Below, one piece after another: positions 35,398 through 44,505 of a stretch of DNA of 64,000 nucleotides; position 1 is the first letter of the stretch; every line of letters begins with the position of its first letter. A model generated the notes under the pieces. That model was given only the letters and a program-made list of their open reading frames with translations, was not told the origin of the DNA and made no database searches. The position numbers and the translations under genes were made by a program. The DNA comes from Actinoplanes sp. L3-i22 (GTDB lineage: Bacteria > Actinomycetota > Actinomycetes > Mycobacteriales > Micromonosporaceae), in assembly GCF_019704555.1 (NCBI RefSeq), contig NZ_AP024745.1, positions 8,688,501 to 8,752,500 of the forward strand, in the 5' to 3' direction.

Positions 35398-36025
35398 CGT
35401 CCCGCTCCCCGTCCCGTGGTGTGCCGGTGAACTCCGCCATGGTGGACTCGCCCGGGGCGCTGATCCCGGTCCGGCGCAGCAGGACCAGGGCGGTGCGCAG
35501 CAGGATCCTGGCGTTCAGCCCGAGGGAGCGGTGGTCGACGTACCACACGTCGATCGCCAGACGGTCCGTCCAGCTCAGCGCGTTGCGCCCGCTGACCTGC
35601 GCGAGCCCGGTGACACCCGGCCGGACGAGATGCCGGCGGGCCTGCTCCGGCGTGTACAGGTCAAGGTAACGCATCAGTAACGGCCGCGGCCCGACAAGGC
35701 TCATCTCCCCGCGCAGCACGTTCCAGAGCGTCGGCAGCTCGTCCAGGCTGAACGTCCGCAGCGCGCGACCCAGGCCGGTGAGCCGGTCCCCGTCGCTGAC
35801 CAGCCCGCGCCGCTCGTCCACGTCCCGCATGGTGCGGAACTTGACCAGGGTGAACTCCCGGCCGTGCAGACCCGGGCGGGGCTGACGGAACAGCACCGGC
35901 CGGCCGAGCCGGGCGCCGACCACCACCGCCACCCCGGCGATCACCGGCGAGAAGACCACCAGGCCGGCGCCGGCCACGGCGATGTCCAGCGCCCGCTGGA
36001 CGACGTCGGTCACCGCGGGCCTCAC
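35390..36025 (-). CDS. Initiating sugar-phosphate transferase (PglC type)
   Basis: A 211-residue monotopic phosphoglycosyltransferase that moves a sugar phosphate from a UDP-sugar to undecaprenyl phosphate. One N-terminal membrane re-entrant helix (AVAGAGLVVFSPVIAGVAVVV) precedes the conserved KFRTM block and the catalytic Asp-Glu in SLDELP. LWNVLRGEMSLVGPRPLL and HLVRPGVTGLAQVSGRN follow. It lacks the large N-terminal part of WbaP-like proteins, hence the small PglC type. GTG at 36025 overlaps the aminotransferase stop as GTGA. Confidence 0.92.
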   Translation of the reverse strand: MRPAVTDVVQRALDIAVAGAGLVVFSPVIAGVAVVVGARLGRPVLFRQPRPGLHGREFTLVKFRTMRDVDERRGLVSDGDRLTGLGRALRTFSLDELPTLWNVLRGEMSLVGPRPLLMRYLDLYTPEQARRHLVRPGVTGLAQVSGRNALSWTDRLAIDVWYVDHRSLGLNARILLRTALVLLRRTGISAPGESTMAEFTGTPRDGERDVA

Positions 36026-37188
36026 CGGTGCCCCTCCAGGAACTCCGCGATGTCGTCCAGCACCCGCCGGACCTCGCTCCCGGTCAGCGCCGAGCCGCTG
36101 GGCAGGGCCAGGCCGTTGCGGAACAGGTGCTCGGCGGCGCCGGACAGCACCGCCCGGGCGCCGGCGAAGACCGGCTGCAGGTGCATCGGCTTGAACAGCG
36201 GCCGGGTCTCCACGTTCCGCGCGGCCAGATGGGCGGCCAGGTCCCGGGCGGGCCAGCCGGTCCGCTCCGGGTCGACCACGATGCCGGTCAGCCAGCAGTT
36301 CGCCGCCGGGTCGTCGGCGCCGGGCAGCAGCACCCCGTCGACGTGGGCGAACACCTTGGCGTAGCCGTCCCGGACGGCCCGCCGGCGCTCGATCATCTCG
36401 TCCAGCCGGCACAGCTGGGCCCGGCCCAGCGCGGCCAGCAGATTGCTCAGCCGGTAGTTGTAGCCGATCTCGGCGTGCTCGTAGTGCTCGGCCGGCAGCC
36501 GCGCCTGGGTCGCCAGGTGCCGCGCCCGCGCGGCGAGCTCCGGGTCCGCGGTGAGCAGCATGCCGCCGCCGGAGGTCGTCATGATCTTGTTGCCGTTGAA
36601 CGACAGCGCCGCCGCCCGGCCGAACGAGCCGGCCGCCCTGTTCTTGTACGGGCTTTTCTTGTCCGGGCTTTTCGCATACGGGCTTTTCGCATACCGGGCA
36701 CCGAGCGCCTCGGCCGCGTCCTCGATCACCGGCACGCCGTGCCGCTCGGCCGCCGGGAGGATCCGGTCGTAGTCGGCGCACGACCCGTACAGGTCGACGG
36801 TCAGCACGGCCTTCGCCTCGCCCAGCAGGCCCGGCAGCAGATCCGGGTCGAGATTCCCGGTGGCCGGGTCGCAGTCCACGAAGACCGGGGTCGCGCCGGT
36901 GTAGGCGACGGCGTTCGCGGTGGCCGCGAACGTCATGGTCGGCACGACGACGACGTCACCCGGGCCGACGCCGATGCCCAGCAGGGCCAGGTGCAGCGCC
37001 GCGGTGCCCGAGTTGACCGCGACGGCGTGCGGCACGCCGACCCGGTCGGCGATCTCCCGCTCGAAGAGGTCCAGATCCGGGCCGGCCGGGGCGACCCAGC
37101 CCGAGCGGAGCGCGGCCAGCACGTACTCCTGCTCCAGGGGCCCGATGTCCGGACCGGACAGCAGCACGGTGCGATTTTCGGCAAGCAT
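36022..37188 (-). CDS. Nucleotide-sugar aminotransferase (PglE type)
   Basis: A 388-residue DegT/DnrJ aminotransferase expected to convert the 4-keto sugar made by the PglF-like enzyme to a 4-amino sugar using PLP and glutamate. Motifs include AVNSGTAALHLAL, PTMTFAATANAVAYTGATPVFVD and VIEDAAEALG. The PLP lysine is in LSFNGNKIMTTSGGG. Between VIEDAAEALGARY and AGSFG an 18-20 residue basic insert (KSPYAKSPDKKSPYKN) is encoded by four 15-bp repeats. It lies on the loop just before the active-site strand. It heads the PglE-PglC-(PglD) operon. Confidence 0.92.
   Translation of the reverse strand: MLAENRTVLLSGPDIGPLEQEYVLAALRSGWVAPAGPDLDLFEREIADRVGVPHAVAVNSGTAALHLALLGIGVGPGDVVVVPTMTFAATANAVAYTGATPVFVDCDPATGNLDPDLLPGLLGEAKAVLTVDLYGSCADYDRILPAAERHGVPVIEDAAEALGARYAKSPYAKSPDKKSPYKNRAAGSFGRAAALSFNGNKIMTTSGGGMLLTADPELAARARHLATQARLPAEHYEHAEIGYNYRLSNLLAALGRAQLCRLDEMIERRRAVRDGYAKVFAHVDGVLLPGADDPAANCWLTGIVVDPERTGWPARDLAAHLAARNVETRPLFKPMHLQPVFAGARAVLSGAAEHLFRNGLALPSGSALTGSEVRRVLDDIAEFLEGHR
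36641..36700. repeat. Four 15-bp in-frame repeats inside the PglE-like gene
   Basis: Units TTCTTGTACGGGCTT, TTCTTGTCCGGGCTT, TTCGCATACGGGCTT and TTCGCATACCGGGCA lie end to end. They are AT-richer than the gene around them. They encode the K-S/N-P-Y repeat insert. Confidence 0.9.
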
Positions 37189-37314
37189 CCCCCACCACCT
37201 GTCCTACCGGCGCGGGGGGATGCGTGCGGCTCGGCGTCCTCGCCAGCCATGCTAGCCGGGGCCGGGGGCCCTCAGCCGCTGGTCGCCCAAGCTGGGCTCA
37301 GTTGCCCCGAATCA

Positions 37315-37620
37315 TTAGTTACCGGGCAGCCAGCTCGGTGTGAAGTCGATGGCCCAGCCCACGACCGCGCCGACCAGCGCGATCCCGAGCCCGATCAGCA
37401 TGCCGACGCCGAGCGCCTTGAACCGCTCGTTGTTCGCCAGGATCACGCCGACCGCCCCGGTGACCGGGGCGATGCAGCAGCCGCCGGTGCCGTAGAAATA
37501 CATCCACTGGTGCGGATCGTCGGTACCGGTCCACAACCAGTTCGCCGCGAACAGGCCGAGACCGACGTGCAACGCGAGCACGAGAATGCCGACCAGCACC
37601 GCCAGAGATCCCTTAGCCAC
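37315..37620 (-). CDS. Small membrane protein of unknown function
   Basis: A 101-residue protein with three predicted membrane helices (about 5-28, 42-62 and 70-92) and a short aromatic loop (WLWTGTDDPHQWMYFYG). I do not recognise a family. GTG start at 37620, no partner close by on the same strand, and composition like the host genes. A role cannot be assigned. Confidence 0.6.
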   Translation of the reverse strand: MAKGSLAVLVGILVLALHVGLGLFAANWLWTGTDDPHQWMYFYGTGGCCIAPVTGAVGVILANNERFKALGVGMLIGLGIALVGAVVGWAIDFTPSWLPGN

Positions 37621-37690
37621 ACGGGAACGTTAGCCGCACCCGTCCCACCCGGCACACGGGCGGGGTGCCCAGTCTCGGCTGAATCCGGAT

Positions 37691-38362
37691 TTATAACCGC
37701 AAACCAGACTTCCTCTTTGGACGTTTTCCGGTGATTTCAAGTGATTTCCGATGCTTCTTGATCAGGGCCGCCCAGACCGCGCCGGCATGCCGCTGCACGA
37801 TCATCGCGGTCAGCGTCACCAGGCCCGCACCGAGCCAGGCCACCGCGAACCCGAGCAGCGGCCGATCCGCGAACGCCACCCCGCCGAGATAGCCGAGCAG
37901 CGCGCTCTGGGTGGCCCAGACCGCCGCGCCGACGAGGGTGAACCCGGCATATCGCCGCGCCGAATAGCCCACCGCACCCGCCGTGAACGCCGTCGCCGAA
38001 CGCACCCCCGGCACGTACCGCCCGAGAATGATCAGCGGCGCCCCGTGCCGCCGCATCACCGACAGCACCCAGTCATGAATCGCCTCACCCCGTTTGCCCC
38101 GCCGCAACCGCCGGGTCACCGCGGGCCCACTCCGCCGCCCGATCAGATAGGCCAGCCCGTCCCCGGCGAGCACCCCGGAAGCCGCCGCGAGAATGACCCA
38201 GATCAATAGCGGACGCCCGGTTTCCGCCACTCCGACACTGACCACCACGATGATCGTCTCGCTCGGAATGAACGGCAGCACCACGTCGAACATCGTCGCG
38301 GCCAGCACGATCACCAGCACCCAGCGGCTGGTCGCCAGCAGATCGACGTACTGCGAGAACAT
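37691..38362 (-). CDS. DedA family membrane protein
   Basis: A 223-residue DedA/SNARE-associated protein, a family linked to lipid-carrier or phospholipid flipping and membrane homeostasis. The family motifs are ETIIVVV near the first helix pair and GRYVPGVRSATAFTAGAVG with its conserved Arg. Five or so hydrophobic segments are seen. The basic C-terminus (KKHRKSLEITGKRPKRKSG) is likely cytoplasmic. ATG at 38362 follows GGGGAGG by 6 bp; a longer frame upstream lacks a ribosome site. Its position beside the polysaccharide locus fits undecaprenyl-phosphate recycling, but that is only suggestive. Confidence 0.88.
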   Translation of the reverse strand: MFSQYVDLLATSRWVLVIVLAATMFDVVLPFIPSETIIVVVSVGVAETGRPLLIWVILAAASGVLAGDGLAYLIGRRSGPAVTRRLRRGKRGEAIHDWVLSVMRRHGAPLIILGRYVPGVRSATAFTAGAVGYSARRYAGFTLVGAAVWATQSALLGYLGGVAFADRPLLGFAVAWLGAGLVTLTAMIVQRHAGAVWAALIKKHRKSLEITGKRPKRKSGLRL

Positions 38363-38768
38363 TCGGCACCTCCCCCGCTGTGCCGAGATTCCCAGCCCCG
38401 GGCAGCGCCGAAATGACATCCACGAATACGCCGAACGTCACCCGGACAACAGCGTCCCCTCCCACCAGAAACCTTCCGGCCTCCCCGCAAAGAAACCCTC
38501 CGATTTCCCGGCGAGAAACCTTCTGGTCGGCGCGAGGCCGCTTTCCCCCACCCTCAAACCTGCTTCGGTACGCCCATTGCCCCCGCCCACCAAGCCGACC
38601 CGACTCCCGCCCCGCCCGCCGCAGCCTGTCCGGTCCAGGCAGCGCCCACCTAGCCGAGCCCCGGCCCGCCCAGCCGAGGCAGCGCCCACCGAGCCGAGCC
38701 CCGGCAGGCCGGGACGGGCCGCCCCAGGCCGCCCGGCTCAGGCCGCATCGGCTGTCCGGGCCGCCGGG
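38363..38768. repeat. Gene-free stretch with degenerate Pro/Gly-rich repeats
   Basis: The first 150 bp holds the DedA promoter side and several AAACC-TT-C-GG-like elements (GAAACCTTCCGG, GAAACCTTCTGG). From about 38590 to 38765, GCCGAGCCCCGGC / GCAGCGCCCACC-type segments recur with variation up to the MFS stop. No gene is supported. Confidence 0.55.
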
Positions 38769-39929
38769 TCAGGCCGGCACGGGCCGCCGGGCGAACGACG
38801 CGACCGACATCGCCGCCACCGCGAGCAACCCCGCCACCGGCGCGAACGTGAACCCCGCCCGGATCGACTCGCCCACCAGCGGGCCGGTGATCGCCGCGCC
38901 CGCCGCGCTCCCCACCGTGAACGCCGTGATGATCCAGGCGAACGCCTCGACCGCCGTCCCGGCCGGCGTCAACCGGTCCGCGGTCAGGAACACCGCGGTC
39001 AGCACCGGCGGCAGCGAGAACCCGGCGACCGCGAGCAGCACCGCCATCCACCCCGGGTCGGGCACCAGCAGCAGCGGCACGAATCCGAGCGCCAGTCCGG
39101 CGGTGACCAGCGGCAACCGCCCGGGCCCGCCGGGCCGCGCCCGCATGTAGAACAGTCCACCGGCCAGCGCCCCGACCGCCTGTGCGGCGAGCAACCACCC
39201 GCTCAGCGACCGGTCCCCGGCCGCCTCGGCGTACCCGGTGACCACCACCGGCAGGCTGCCGATCGCCGCCCCCGCGCACATCACCCCGAGCAGGATCACC
39301 ACGAACCGGGCGACCCGCAGCGGCCCCGCCCAGTGCCTACTCGCGGCCACCCCCCGCCAGACCCGCACGGCCGGCGTCGACGCGAACACCGCCACCCCGA
39401 CGAGTTGCAGCAACGCGGCGACGACGAGCCCGGCGGGTGGCCCGGCGATCCCCACGGCGAGCAGCGTCACGAGCGGCCCGGTCACGTAGATGACCTCTTG
39501 GACGGCGATGTCCAGGGAGTAGGCCGCGGCGACCGCGTCCGCCGCGACCAGCTCCGGCCAGAGCGCGCGCAGGCAGGCTTCCAGCGGCGGCGTGCCGAGG
39601 CCGCCCAGGACCGCACCGGCCACCGTCGGCGCGATCGCGTGCCCGCTGAGCGCGACCAGCAGGAAGCCGAGGCCGGAGAGCAGCGTGGAACCCCAGAGCA
39701 CGGGCGGTTGCCGCCAGCGGTCGACGATGCGGGCCAGAATCGGCGCGCTCACCGCCATGCCCGCAGTGTAGGCGCCGACGACCAGGCCGGCGACGGCGAG
39801 GCTGTGCGCCTCGCGGGCGAACAGAAGAAGAGCCAGCGGCGCCGAGGCCATCGGCAGACGCCCGATCTGACTCGCGATCAAAAGCCTTGCGACGTACGGC
39901 GTTTTCAGCAGTTTCCCGAGTGCGGACAT
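38769..39929 (-). CDS. MFS transporter
   Basis: A 386-residue major facilitator with twelve helices. The loop after TM2 (ARIVDRWRQPPVLWGSTLLSG) carries a DR-x-x-Q-like motif A. It resembles the actinobacterial YbjJ/arabinose-efflux-like group. The ATG at 39929 (MSALGKLL) is chosen over an upstream start because the extra 21 residues look unstructured. No neighbour suggests a substrate; export of a small molecule is most likely. Confidence 0.85.
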   Translation of the reverse strand: MSALGKLLKTPYVARLLIASQIGRLPMASAPLALLLFAREAHSLAVAGLVVGAYTAGMAVSAPILARIVDRWRQPPVLWGSTLLSGLGFLLVALSGHAIAPTVAGAVLGGLGTPPLEACLRALWPELVAADAVAAAYSLDIAVQEVIYVTGPLVTLLAVGIAGPPAGLVVAALLQLVGVAVFASTPAVRVWRGVAASRHWAGPLRVARFVVILLGVMCAGAAIGSLPVVVTGYAEAAGDRSLSGWLLAAQAVGALAGGLFYMRARPGGPGRLPLVTAGLALGFVPLLLVPDPGWMAVLLAVAGFSLPPVLTAVFLTADRLTPAGTAVEAFAWIITAFTVGSAAGAAITGPLVGESIRAGFTFAPVAGLLAVAAMSVASFARRPVPA

Positions 39930-40280
39930 GCGCTCTTTCGTCTCCGTTGAGGGGTCGGGTCGCGGCGTGGTCGGTTTCGGACACGACTCCACGCCGCGAC
40001 GCGGTCAGCGCGCGGGGAGATCGTGGGTGGAACCGGCCGGGCGAGTGCCTCAGGGGGCGAAGTCGGCCCGATCGTGGTCGGAGCCGTAGAGCGGCAGATC
40101 CGGCGTGACCCAGACGGCGTACGCAGCGGCGACGGCGTCGAGTGGGTTCACGTGAGCAGCGTACCGGAGCGGGCGGCTCACGCCGTACCCCGGGAATCTC
40201 CGCAATCGGAAGCGGACCGGGAGGTCGGCGCGGACCGCAACCCCGGCGGCGGCCCCGACCGTGCCAGATCGTTTCAACTG
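39930..40280. other. Gene-free stretch before rhaI
   Basis: About 350 bp of ordinary-composition DNA. It may hold the MFS promoter at its left end. A 33-codon minus-strand frame at 40050-40151 exists but has no ribosome site. I see no RNA gene or repeat here. Confidence 0.4.
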
Positions 40281-40332
40281 TTGACGCGGGAGCAACGGGA
40301 TCCGTAGCCTGAATGGCGTCTGAAACGTTTCA
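40281..40332 (+). promoter_or_regulatory. rhaI promoter and LacI-type operator
   Basis: TTGACG (40281-40286) and TAGCCT (40305-40310) are separated by 18 bp. They are followed by the perfect palindrome TGAAACGTTTCA (40321-40332), placed to block the transcription start. The palindrome is of the LacI-family CG-centred type. A near copy stands before rhaM at 50276. Confidence 0.7.
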
Positions 40333-40359
40333 TCATTTGGAAGAAAGCGGGACCGCCCG

Positions 40360-41529
40360 ATGAGCCTCCCCCTGGACCAGATCAAGGAGACGCTGCGCGC
40401 TCAGCGCATCGAGACCCCTTCCTGGGCGTATGCGAACTCCGGCACCCGCTTCAAGGTCTTTCCGCAGCCCGGCGTCCCCCGCGATCCGTTCGAGAAGATC
40501 GCCGACGCCGCCGTCGTCCACCGCCTGACCGGAATCGCCCCGACGGTCTCCCTGCACATCCCGTGGGACCGGGTCGACGACTTCACCAAGCTGGCCGAAT
40601 ATGCCCAGGAGCTGGGCGTCACCCTCGGCGCGGTGAACTCGAACGTCTTCCAGGACGAGGACTACAAGCTCGGCTCGGTCACCAACCCGGACCCGCGGGT
40701 GCGCCGCAAGGCCACCGACCACCTGCTGCAATGCGTCGACGTGATGGACGCGACCGGGTCGCGCGACATCAAGCTCTGGTTCTCCGACGGCACCAACTAC
40801 CCTGGCCAGGACGATATCCGCGAGCGGCAGGACCGGCTGGCCACCGCGCTGGGCGAGGTCTACCAGCGGCTCGGCGACGAGCAGCGGATGCTGGTCGAGT
40901 ACAAGCTGTTCGAGCCGGCCTTCTACACCACCGACCTGCCGGACTGGGGCACCGCGTACGCGCACTGCCTGGAGCTCGGCCCGAAGGCCCAGGTCGTGAT
41001 CGATACCGGACATCACGCGCCGGGCACCAACATCGAGTTCATCGTCGCGTTCCTGCTGCGGCAGGGGAAGCTCGGCGCGTTCGACTTCAACTCGCGCTTC
41101 TACGCCGACGACGACCTGATGGCCGGCGCCGCCGACCCGTTCCAGCTGTTCCGGATCATGTACGAGATCGTCCGCGGGGACGCGTTGAACCCGGCCTACG
41201 GGATCAACTTCATGCTCGACCAGTGCCACAACATCGAGGCGAAGATCCCGGCGATCATCCGGTCCGTCCTCAACATCCAGGAGGCGACCGCGAAGGCGCT
41301 GCTCGTGGACCGGGAGGTGCTCGGGGCGGCGCAGCGGGACGGGGACGTGCTGGGGGCGAACGGGGCGCTGATGGACGCGTTCAACACGGACGTACGGCCG
41401 TTGCTGGCCGATCTTCGGGCGGAGAACGGGCTGGACCCGGATCCGATGGGGGCGTTCCGGCGGTCCGGGTACCTGGCGAAGATCTCGGCGGAGCGGGTGG
41501 GCGGCGAGCAGGCCGGTTGGGGCGCCTGA
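40360..41529 (+). CDS. rhaI: L-rhamnose isomerase
   Basis: A 389-residue TIM-barrel isomerase converting L-rhamnose to L-rhamnulose, of the RhaI type common in actinobacteria and Pseudomonas. The metal-binding residues are seen in LVEYKLFEPAFY, VIDTGHHAPGTN and DFNSRFYADDD. The N-terminal AYANSGTRFKVF and IPWDRVDDF are typical. The length matches the family. ATG follows GAAAG weakly. It stands alone: the kinase/aldolase or dehydrogenase partner is not in the window, but rhaM with the same operator is 10 kb away. Confidence 0.93.
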   Translation: MSLPLDQIKETLRAQRIETPSWAYANSGTRFKVFPQPGVPRDPFEKIADAAVVHRLTGIAPTVSLHIPWDRVDDFTKLAEYAQELGVTLGAVNSNVFQDEDYKLGSVTNPDPRVRRKATDHLLQCVDVMDATGSRDIKLWFSDGTNYPGQDDIRERQDRLATALGEVYQRLGDEQRMLVEYKLFEPAFYTTDLPDWGTAYAHCLELGPKAQVVIDTGHHAPGTNIEFIVAFLLRQGKLGAFDFNSRFYADDDLMAGAADPFQLFRIMYEIVRGDALNPAYGINFMLDQCHNIEAKIPAIIRSVLNIQEATAKALLVDREVLGAAQRDGDVLGANGALMDAFNTDVRPLLADLRAENGLDPDPMGAFRRSGYLAKISAERVGGEQAGWGA

Positions 41530-41639
41530 GCAGCCCCTCCGTTCGACATTTCGGTCAGCCCACCGCATCTTCCTCAGCCCAGCCACTTCGCCTCTGCCCC
41601 GCCGGCCTTCTAGTTTGCGAACGGCCTGCCGCGGGCCGC

Positions 41640-41702
41640 TGCGCGGCGCGGGCTGCCTGGCTCGGGCGGCTGCCTGGCGCGGGCTGCCTGGCGCGGCTTT
41701 CT
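41640..41702. repeat. Short GGCTGCCTGGCGCGG repeats
   Basis: The unit GGCTGCCTGGCGCGG, with variants, occurs three to four times after rhaI. It is non-coding and 15 bp in period. Confidence 0.55.
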
Positions 41703-41787
41703 TGGGCGGTACTTTCGGGCCGGGTCTTTCGGCGGGTGGTTTCCTCTTGGTCGGGCGGATAGCGTCGGTATCGGCCGAGAGGAAGCC

Positions 41788-42624
41788 ATGGCGGACAAAC
41801 AGGTCGAGAGCACCGCGCTGGGCGTCGGCACGATCCGCGCCATCGAGAGTCACGAGAGTTCTGAGCTGCGCCTTTTCGAGGACCCCGTTGCCGAGGGGTT
41901 CCTCACCGGCACGGTCGCACGGATCGTCCGGAACGGACCGGCCCGCCGCGTCTTCCGCCGCCTGATCGAGGCGGCCGCGCCCGGCATCTACGGCAGCGTC
42001 GTCTGCCGTACCCGCCTGATCGACGACGCCTGCGCCCGCTTCCCCCAGGTCGTCCTCATCGGGGCCGGCCTGGACACCCGGCCGTACCGTCTGACCTCGA
42101 TGTTTCCCCCGGCCCCGGTCTGGGAGATCGACCTGCCCACGGTCCAGTCCGCGAAGAAGGCCGCCGTCCAGCGGGTCCTGGGCACGCTGCCGTCGAACGT
42201 CCGCTACCTCCCGGCGGACCTGACCGAGAACCGGCTCGGCGACCTGCTCCCGGCCGCCGGCTTCGACCCGCGCGCGGCTTCGCTGCTCATCTGCGAGGCG
42301 GTGCTGCAATATCTGCCGCCACCCACGGCCGACACCATTTTCGCGTATGCGGGGAGCCTCCCGCCCGGCAGCCGCCTGATCTTCACGTACCTGCCGGAGG
42401 AGGTCCTGCACGCCCCGCGCCACGCCCGCCGGGTCCGCTGGTTCCGCTGGCAGACCGCGTTCGATCCGGTCCGGCTGCCCGCGCTCCTGGCCACCCACGG
42501 CCTGACCTTGACCACCGACCTGGGCCGCGCCGAGTTCGAGTCCCAATGCCTGACCCCGCTCGCCCGCTCCCTCCCCGTAGCCGAACTGGAACGAGTAGCC
42601 ATAGCCGAAGTCCCCACGCCATAG
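41788..42624 (+). CDS. Class I SAM-dependent methyltransferase (leucine carboxyl methyltransferase family)
   Basis: A 278-residue methyltransferase of the LCM/PPM1-like group widespread in actinobacteria, whose small-molecule substrates are mostly unknown. Motif I is VVLIGAGLDTRPYRL, followed by VWEIDLPTVQSAKK. LICEAVLQYLPP is the motif before the catalytic cleft. The ATG has GAGAGGAAG 4 bp upstream. It is monocistronic, with low-complexity DNA on both sides. Confidence 0.88.
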   Translation: MADKQVESTALGVGTIRAIESHESSELRLFEDPVAEGFLTGTVARIVRNGPARRVFRRLIEAAAPGIYGSVVCRTRLIDDACARFPQVVLIGAGLDTRPYRLTSMFPPAPVWEIDLPTVQSAKKAAVQRVLGTLPSNVRYLPADLTENRLGDLLPAAGFDPRAASLLICEAVLQYLPPPTADTIFAYAGSLPPGSRLIFTYLPEEVLHAPRHARRVRWFRWQTAFDPVRLPALLATHGLTLTTDLGRAEFESQCLTPLARSLPVAELERVAIAEVPTP

Positions 42625-42955
42625 CCCGCGCCACCGCCACCGCCACCGCACCTGCCCTGCCGCCCGGCGGCCCCGCCGCGCCCGCGCACCCGCCCTGCCG
42701 CCGCGCACCCGCCCTGCCGCCGCGCGCCCGCGCTGCCGCCCTGCCGCCGCCCTGCCGCGCCACCGTTCCCGCACCGCTCGGCCTTCTCGACGCCCAGCGC
42801 GCCGCGCGGTCGAGACAGGGCGACCGGCGAAGGTGCGGCGAGGTGCGAGTGCGGCTACCCATCGGACTCCCGAGCCGACGGCGAACGAGGCGCAGGCCCG
42901 CCGCGCACACTCGCCAGCCGAACCGGGCCGCGCGAAGGCACAGCCGGAGGCGCTG
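42625..42955. repeat. CGCC-rich low-complexity spacer
   Basis: About 330 bp without a gene. From 42625 to 42770 it repeats CCGCCAC and CCGCGC/CCTGCCG units (for example CCCTGCCGCCGCGCACCCG twice). The remainder is ordinary GC-rich DNA next to the lexA stop. No terminator with a T-run is seen. Confidence 0.6.
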
Positions 42956-43600
42956 TCAGAGGCGGCGGATTACCGAGACGACCTTGCCGAGGATGGTGAC
43001 GTTGTCGGCGGGGATCACCGGGTAGTTCGGGTTCTGCGGGACCAGTTCGATGTGGTCGTCGCGGCGGCGGAACGTCTTGACCGTGGCCTCGCCGTCGATC
43101 ATGGCGGCGACGATCTCGCCGTTCTCCGCGACCGGCTGGGAGCGGACCACGACCACGTCGCCGTCGCAGATCGCGGCGTCGATCATCGAGTCGCCCTTGA
43201 CGTTCAGCGCGAACAGCGTGCCGTGACCGACCAGGCCGGTGGAGACGGTCAGATGGTCCAGCACGTGCTCCTCGGCCAGGATCGGCGCGCCGGCCGCGAT
43301 GTCGCCGAGGACCGGGATGGTAACGGCCGGGTCGGAGCCGGCCGAATCGGGCGCGAACTGGTCGCGCACGTCGACGGCCCGGGAACCGTTCGGCTGCCGC
43401 CGCAGCAGCCCGTGCCGCTCGAGAACCTTGAGATGATGCGCCACCGACGACGGCGAGACGAGCCCGACCGCCGCCCCGATCTCCCGCACGGTGGGCGGAA
43501 AGCCCCGCTCCCGCACCGAATCGCGAATCACCGCGAGAATGCGCTGCTGTTTCGCGGTGATCCGCGGCTGCGACCCGTCGGACCCGGCATCGACGCTCAT
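42956..43600 (-). CDS. lexA: LexA repressor
   Basis: A 214-residue SOS repressor with self-cleavage. The N-terminal winged helix (about 12-75) has [28 protein letters not shown]. The autocleavage Ala-Gly is in [12 protein letters not shown]. The serine is in VKGDSMIDA and the lysine in EATVKTF, all intact. The ORF length is normal for actinobacteria. It is not next to nrdR, the usual neighbour. It lies 68 bp downstream of a phosphotransferase gene on the same strand and has its own promoter region. Confidence 0.94.
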   Translation of the reverse strand: MSVDAGSDGSQPRITAKQQRILAVIRDSVRERGFPPTVREIGAAVGLVSPSSVAHHLKVLERHGLLRRQPNGSRAVDVRDQFAPDSAGSDPAVTIPVLGDIAAGAPILAEEHVLDHLTVSTGLVGHGTLFALNVKGDSMIDAAICDGDVVVVRSQPVAENGEIVAAMIDGEATVKTFRRRDDHIELVPQNPNYPVIPADNVTILGKVVSVIRRL

Positions 43601-43618
43601 GTCCGCACCTTACCCCAT

Positions 43619-43662
43619 GATTAGATCAGATGTACTAATCGTGACCGGAACCGCACGTTCGA
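43619..43662 (-). promoter_or_regulatory. Palindromes in the lexA promoter
   Basis: GATTAG-N10-CTAATC (43619-43640) is an inverted repeat beginning 19 bp before the lexA start. CGGAAC-N5-GTTCGA (43646-43662) resembles an SOS box (CGAAC-N4-GTTCG) but has one base change and one extra spacer base. LexA autoregulation is expected here, though the match is imperfect. Confidence 0.45.
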
Positions 43663-43668
43663 GTGCAC

Positions 43669-44505
43669 CTACGACTCACGAGCAACCGCCGCCCGGATCT
43701 GGCCGAGCCACTCCGCCGCGAGCCGCCGCCCGTCCGGAAGTTGATCACCACGCTCCCATCGCCAGGTCGTGATCATCGCGAGCACCAGGGTCCGGCAGTC
43801 CCGCAGCAGCTCCCGATCGATCCCCGGATAGTGGTCGCCGACGTCCTCGGGCGCGTGCGCGAGGTCGAACTCGACGGGCCCGCGGCAGCACGTCTCGAGG
43901 TCGATGAAGCGTGGCCCGTCCATCGTGGCCAGCAGGTTCCCGGGATGCGGCTCGCCGTGCAGCAGCTGCTCGGCCGCGCCCCGGCCGGCGATGGCCCGCC
44001 GCAGGCCCCGCAGGGTGTCGCCGAGCAGCTCCCGGTCCGCGGCGGCGAGCTCCGGCGTTCGGTCCGGTTCCGCCACGAGCCGCTGCGCCCACTCGACCCG
44101 ATCCATGAAGTGCGGCGCCGGTACGCCAACCCCGCGCATCCCGGCGTGCAGCCCCCGGAGCGCCTCCGCATACTCCCCCGGCGAACACTCCTGAGCAGGC
44201 TCGTAATAGGTCCACAGCGTGATCAGGTAACCGTCACGCGCGTAGACCCGCGGCTCCACCCGAGGATCCAGCGCGGCCACCGGACTGCCGGCCTCGGCCA
44301 GCCGTTGCGCGAGCTCGATCTCGAAATACGCGATCTGATCCGTCGCCGGCGCCACCCGGGCCAGCACGTCGCAGGGCAACAGCCGCAGCGTCAGCTTGTT
44401 CGAGTTCTGGAGCACGACCGCGTCGCCGGCGTCGAGACCGAGCGACGAGGCGGTCGCCATCGCCGCGGCCACCGCCCGCGAGACCTCCGAAGTCTCCACG
44501 ACCAC
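43669..44505 (-). CDS. Aminoglycoside-phosphotransferase-like kinase
   Basis: A 278-residue APH-fold protein. The catalytic loop is LLHGEPHPGNLL, where the usual HGDLHxxN has Glu for Asp, and the metal-binding Asp is in FIDLETCCRGPVEFDLAH. The N-terminal nucleotide lobe is present. Members phosphorylate antibiotics or small metabolites such as choline; the substrate here is unknown. The Asp-to-Glu change at the catalytic base could lower activity, but variants with HGEPH are common in actinobacteria. GTG start at 44505. Confidence 0.85.
   Translation of the reverse strand: MVVETSEVSRAVAAAMATASSLGLDAGDAVVLQNSNKLTLRLLPCDVLARVAPATDQIAYFEIELAQRLAEAGSPVAALDPRVEPRVYARDGYLITLWTYYEPAQECSPGEYAEALRGLHAGMRGVGVPAPHFMDRVEWAQRLVAEPDRTPELAAADRELLGDTLRGLRRAIAGRGAAEQLLHGEPHPGNLLATMDGPRFIDLETCCRGPVEFDLAHAPEDVGDHYPGIDRELLRDCRTLVLAMITTWRWERGDQLPDGRRLAAEWLGQIRAAVARES

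Noticed and set aside
26267..37188. Biosynthetic gene cluster for an antibiotic
   Set aside because: DegT aminotransferases and glycosyltransferases can occur there, but Wzx, Wzy, Wzz and PglC-type genes point to exopolysaccharide.
40050..40151. 33-codon minus-strand small protein before rhaI
   Set aside because: No ribosome site, no homology, and position upstream of a divergent promoter; kept only as a note.
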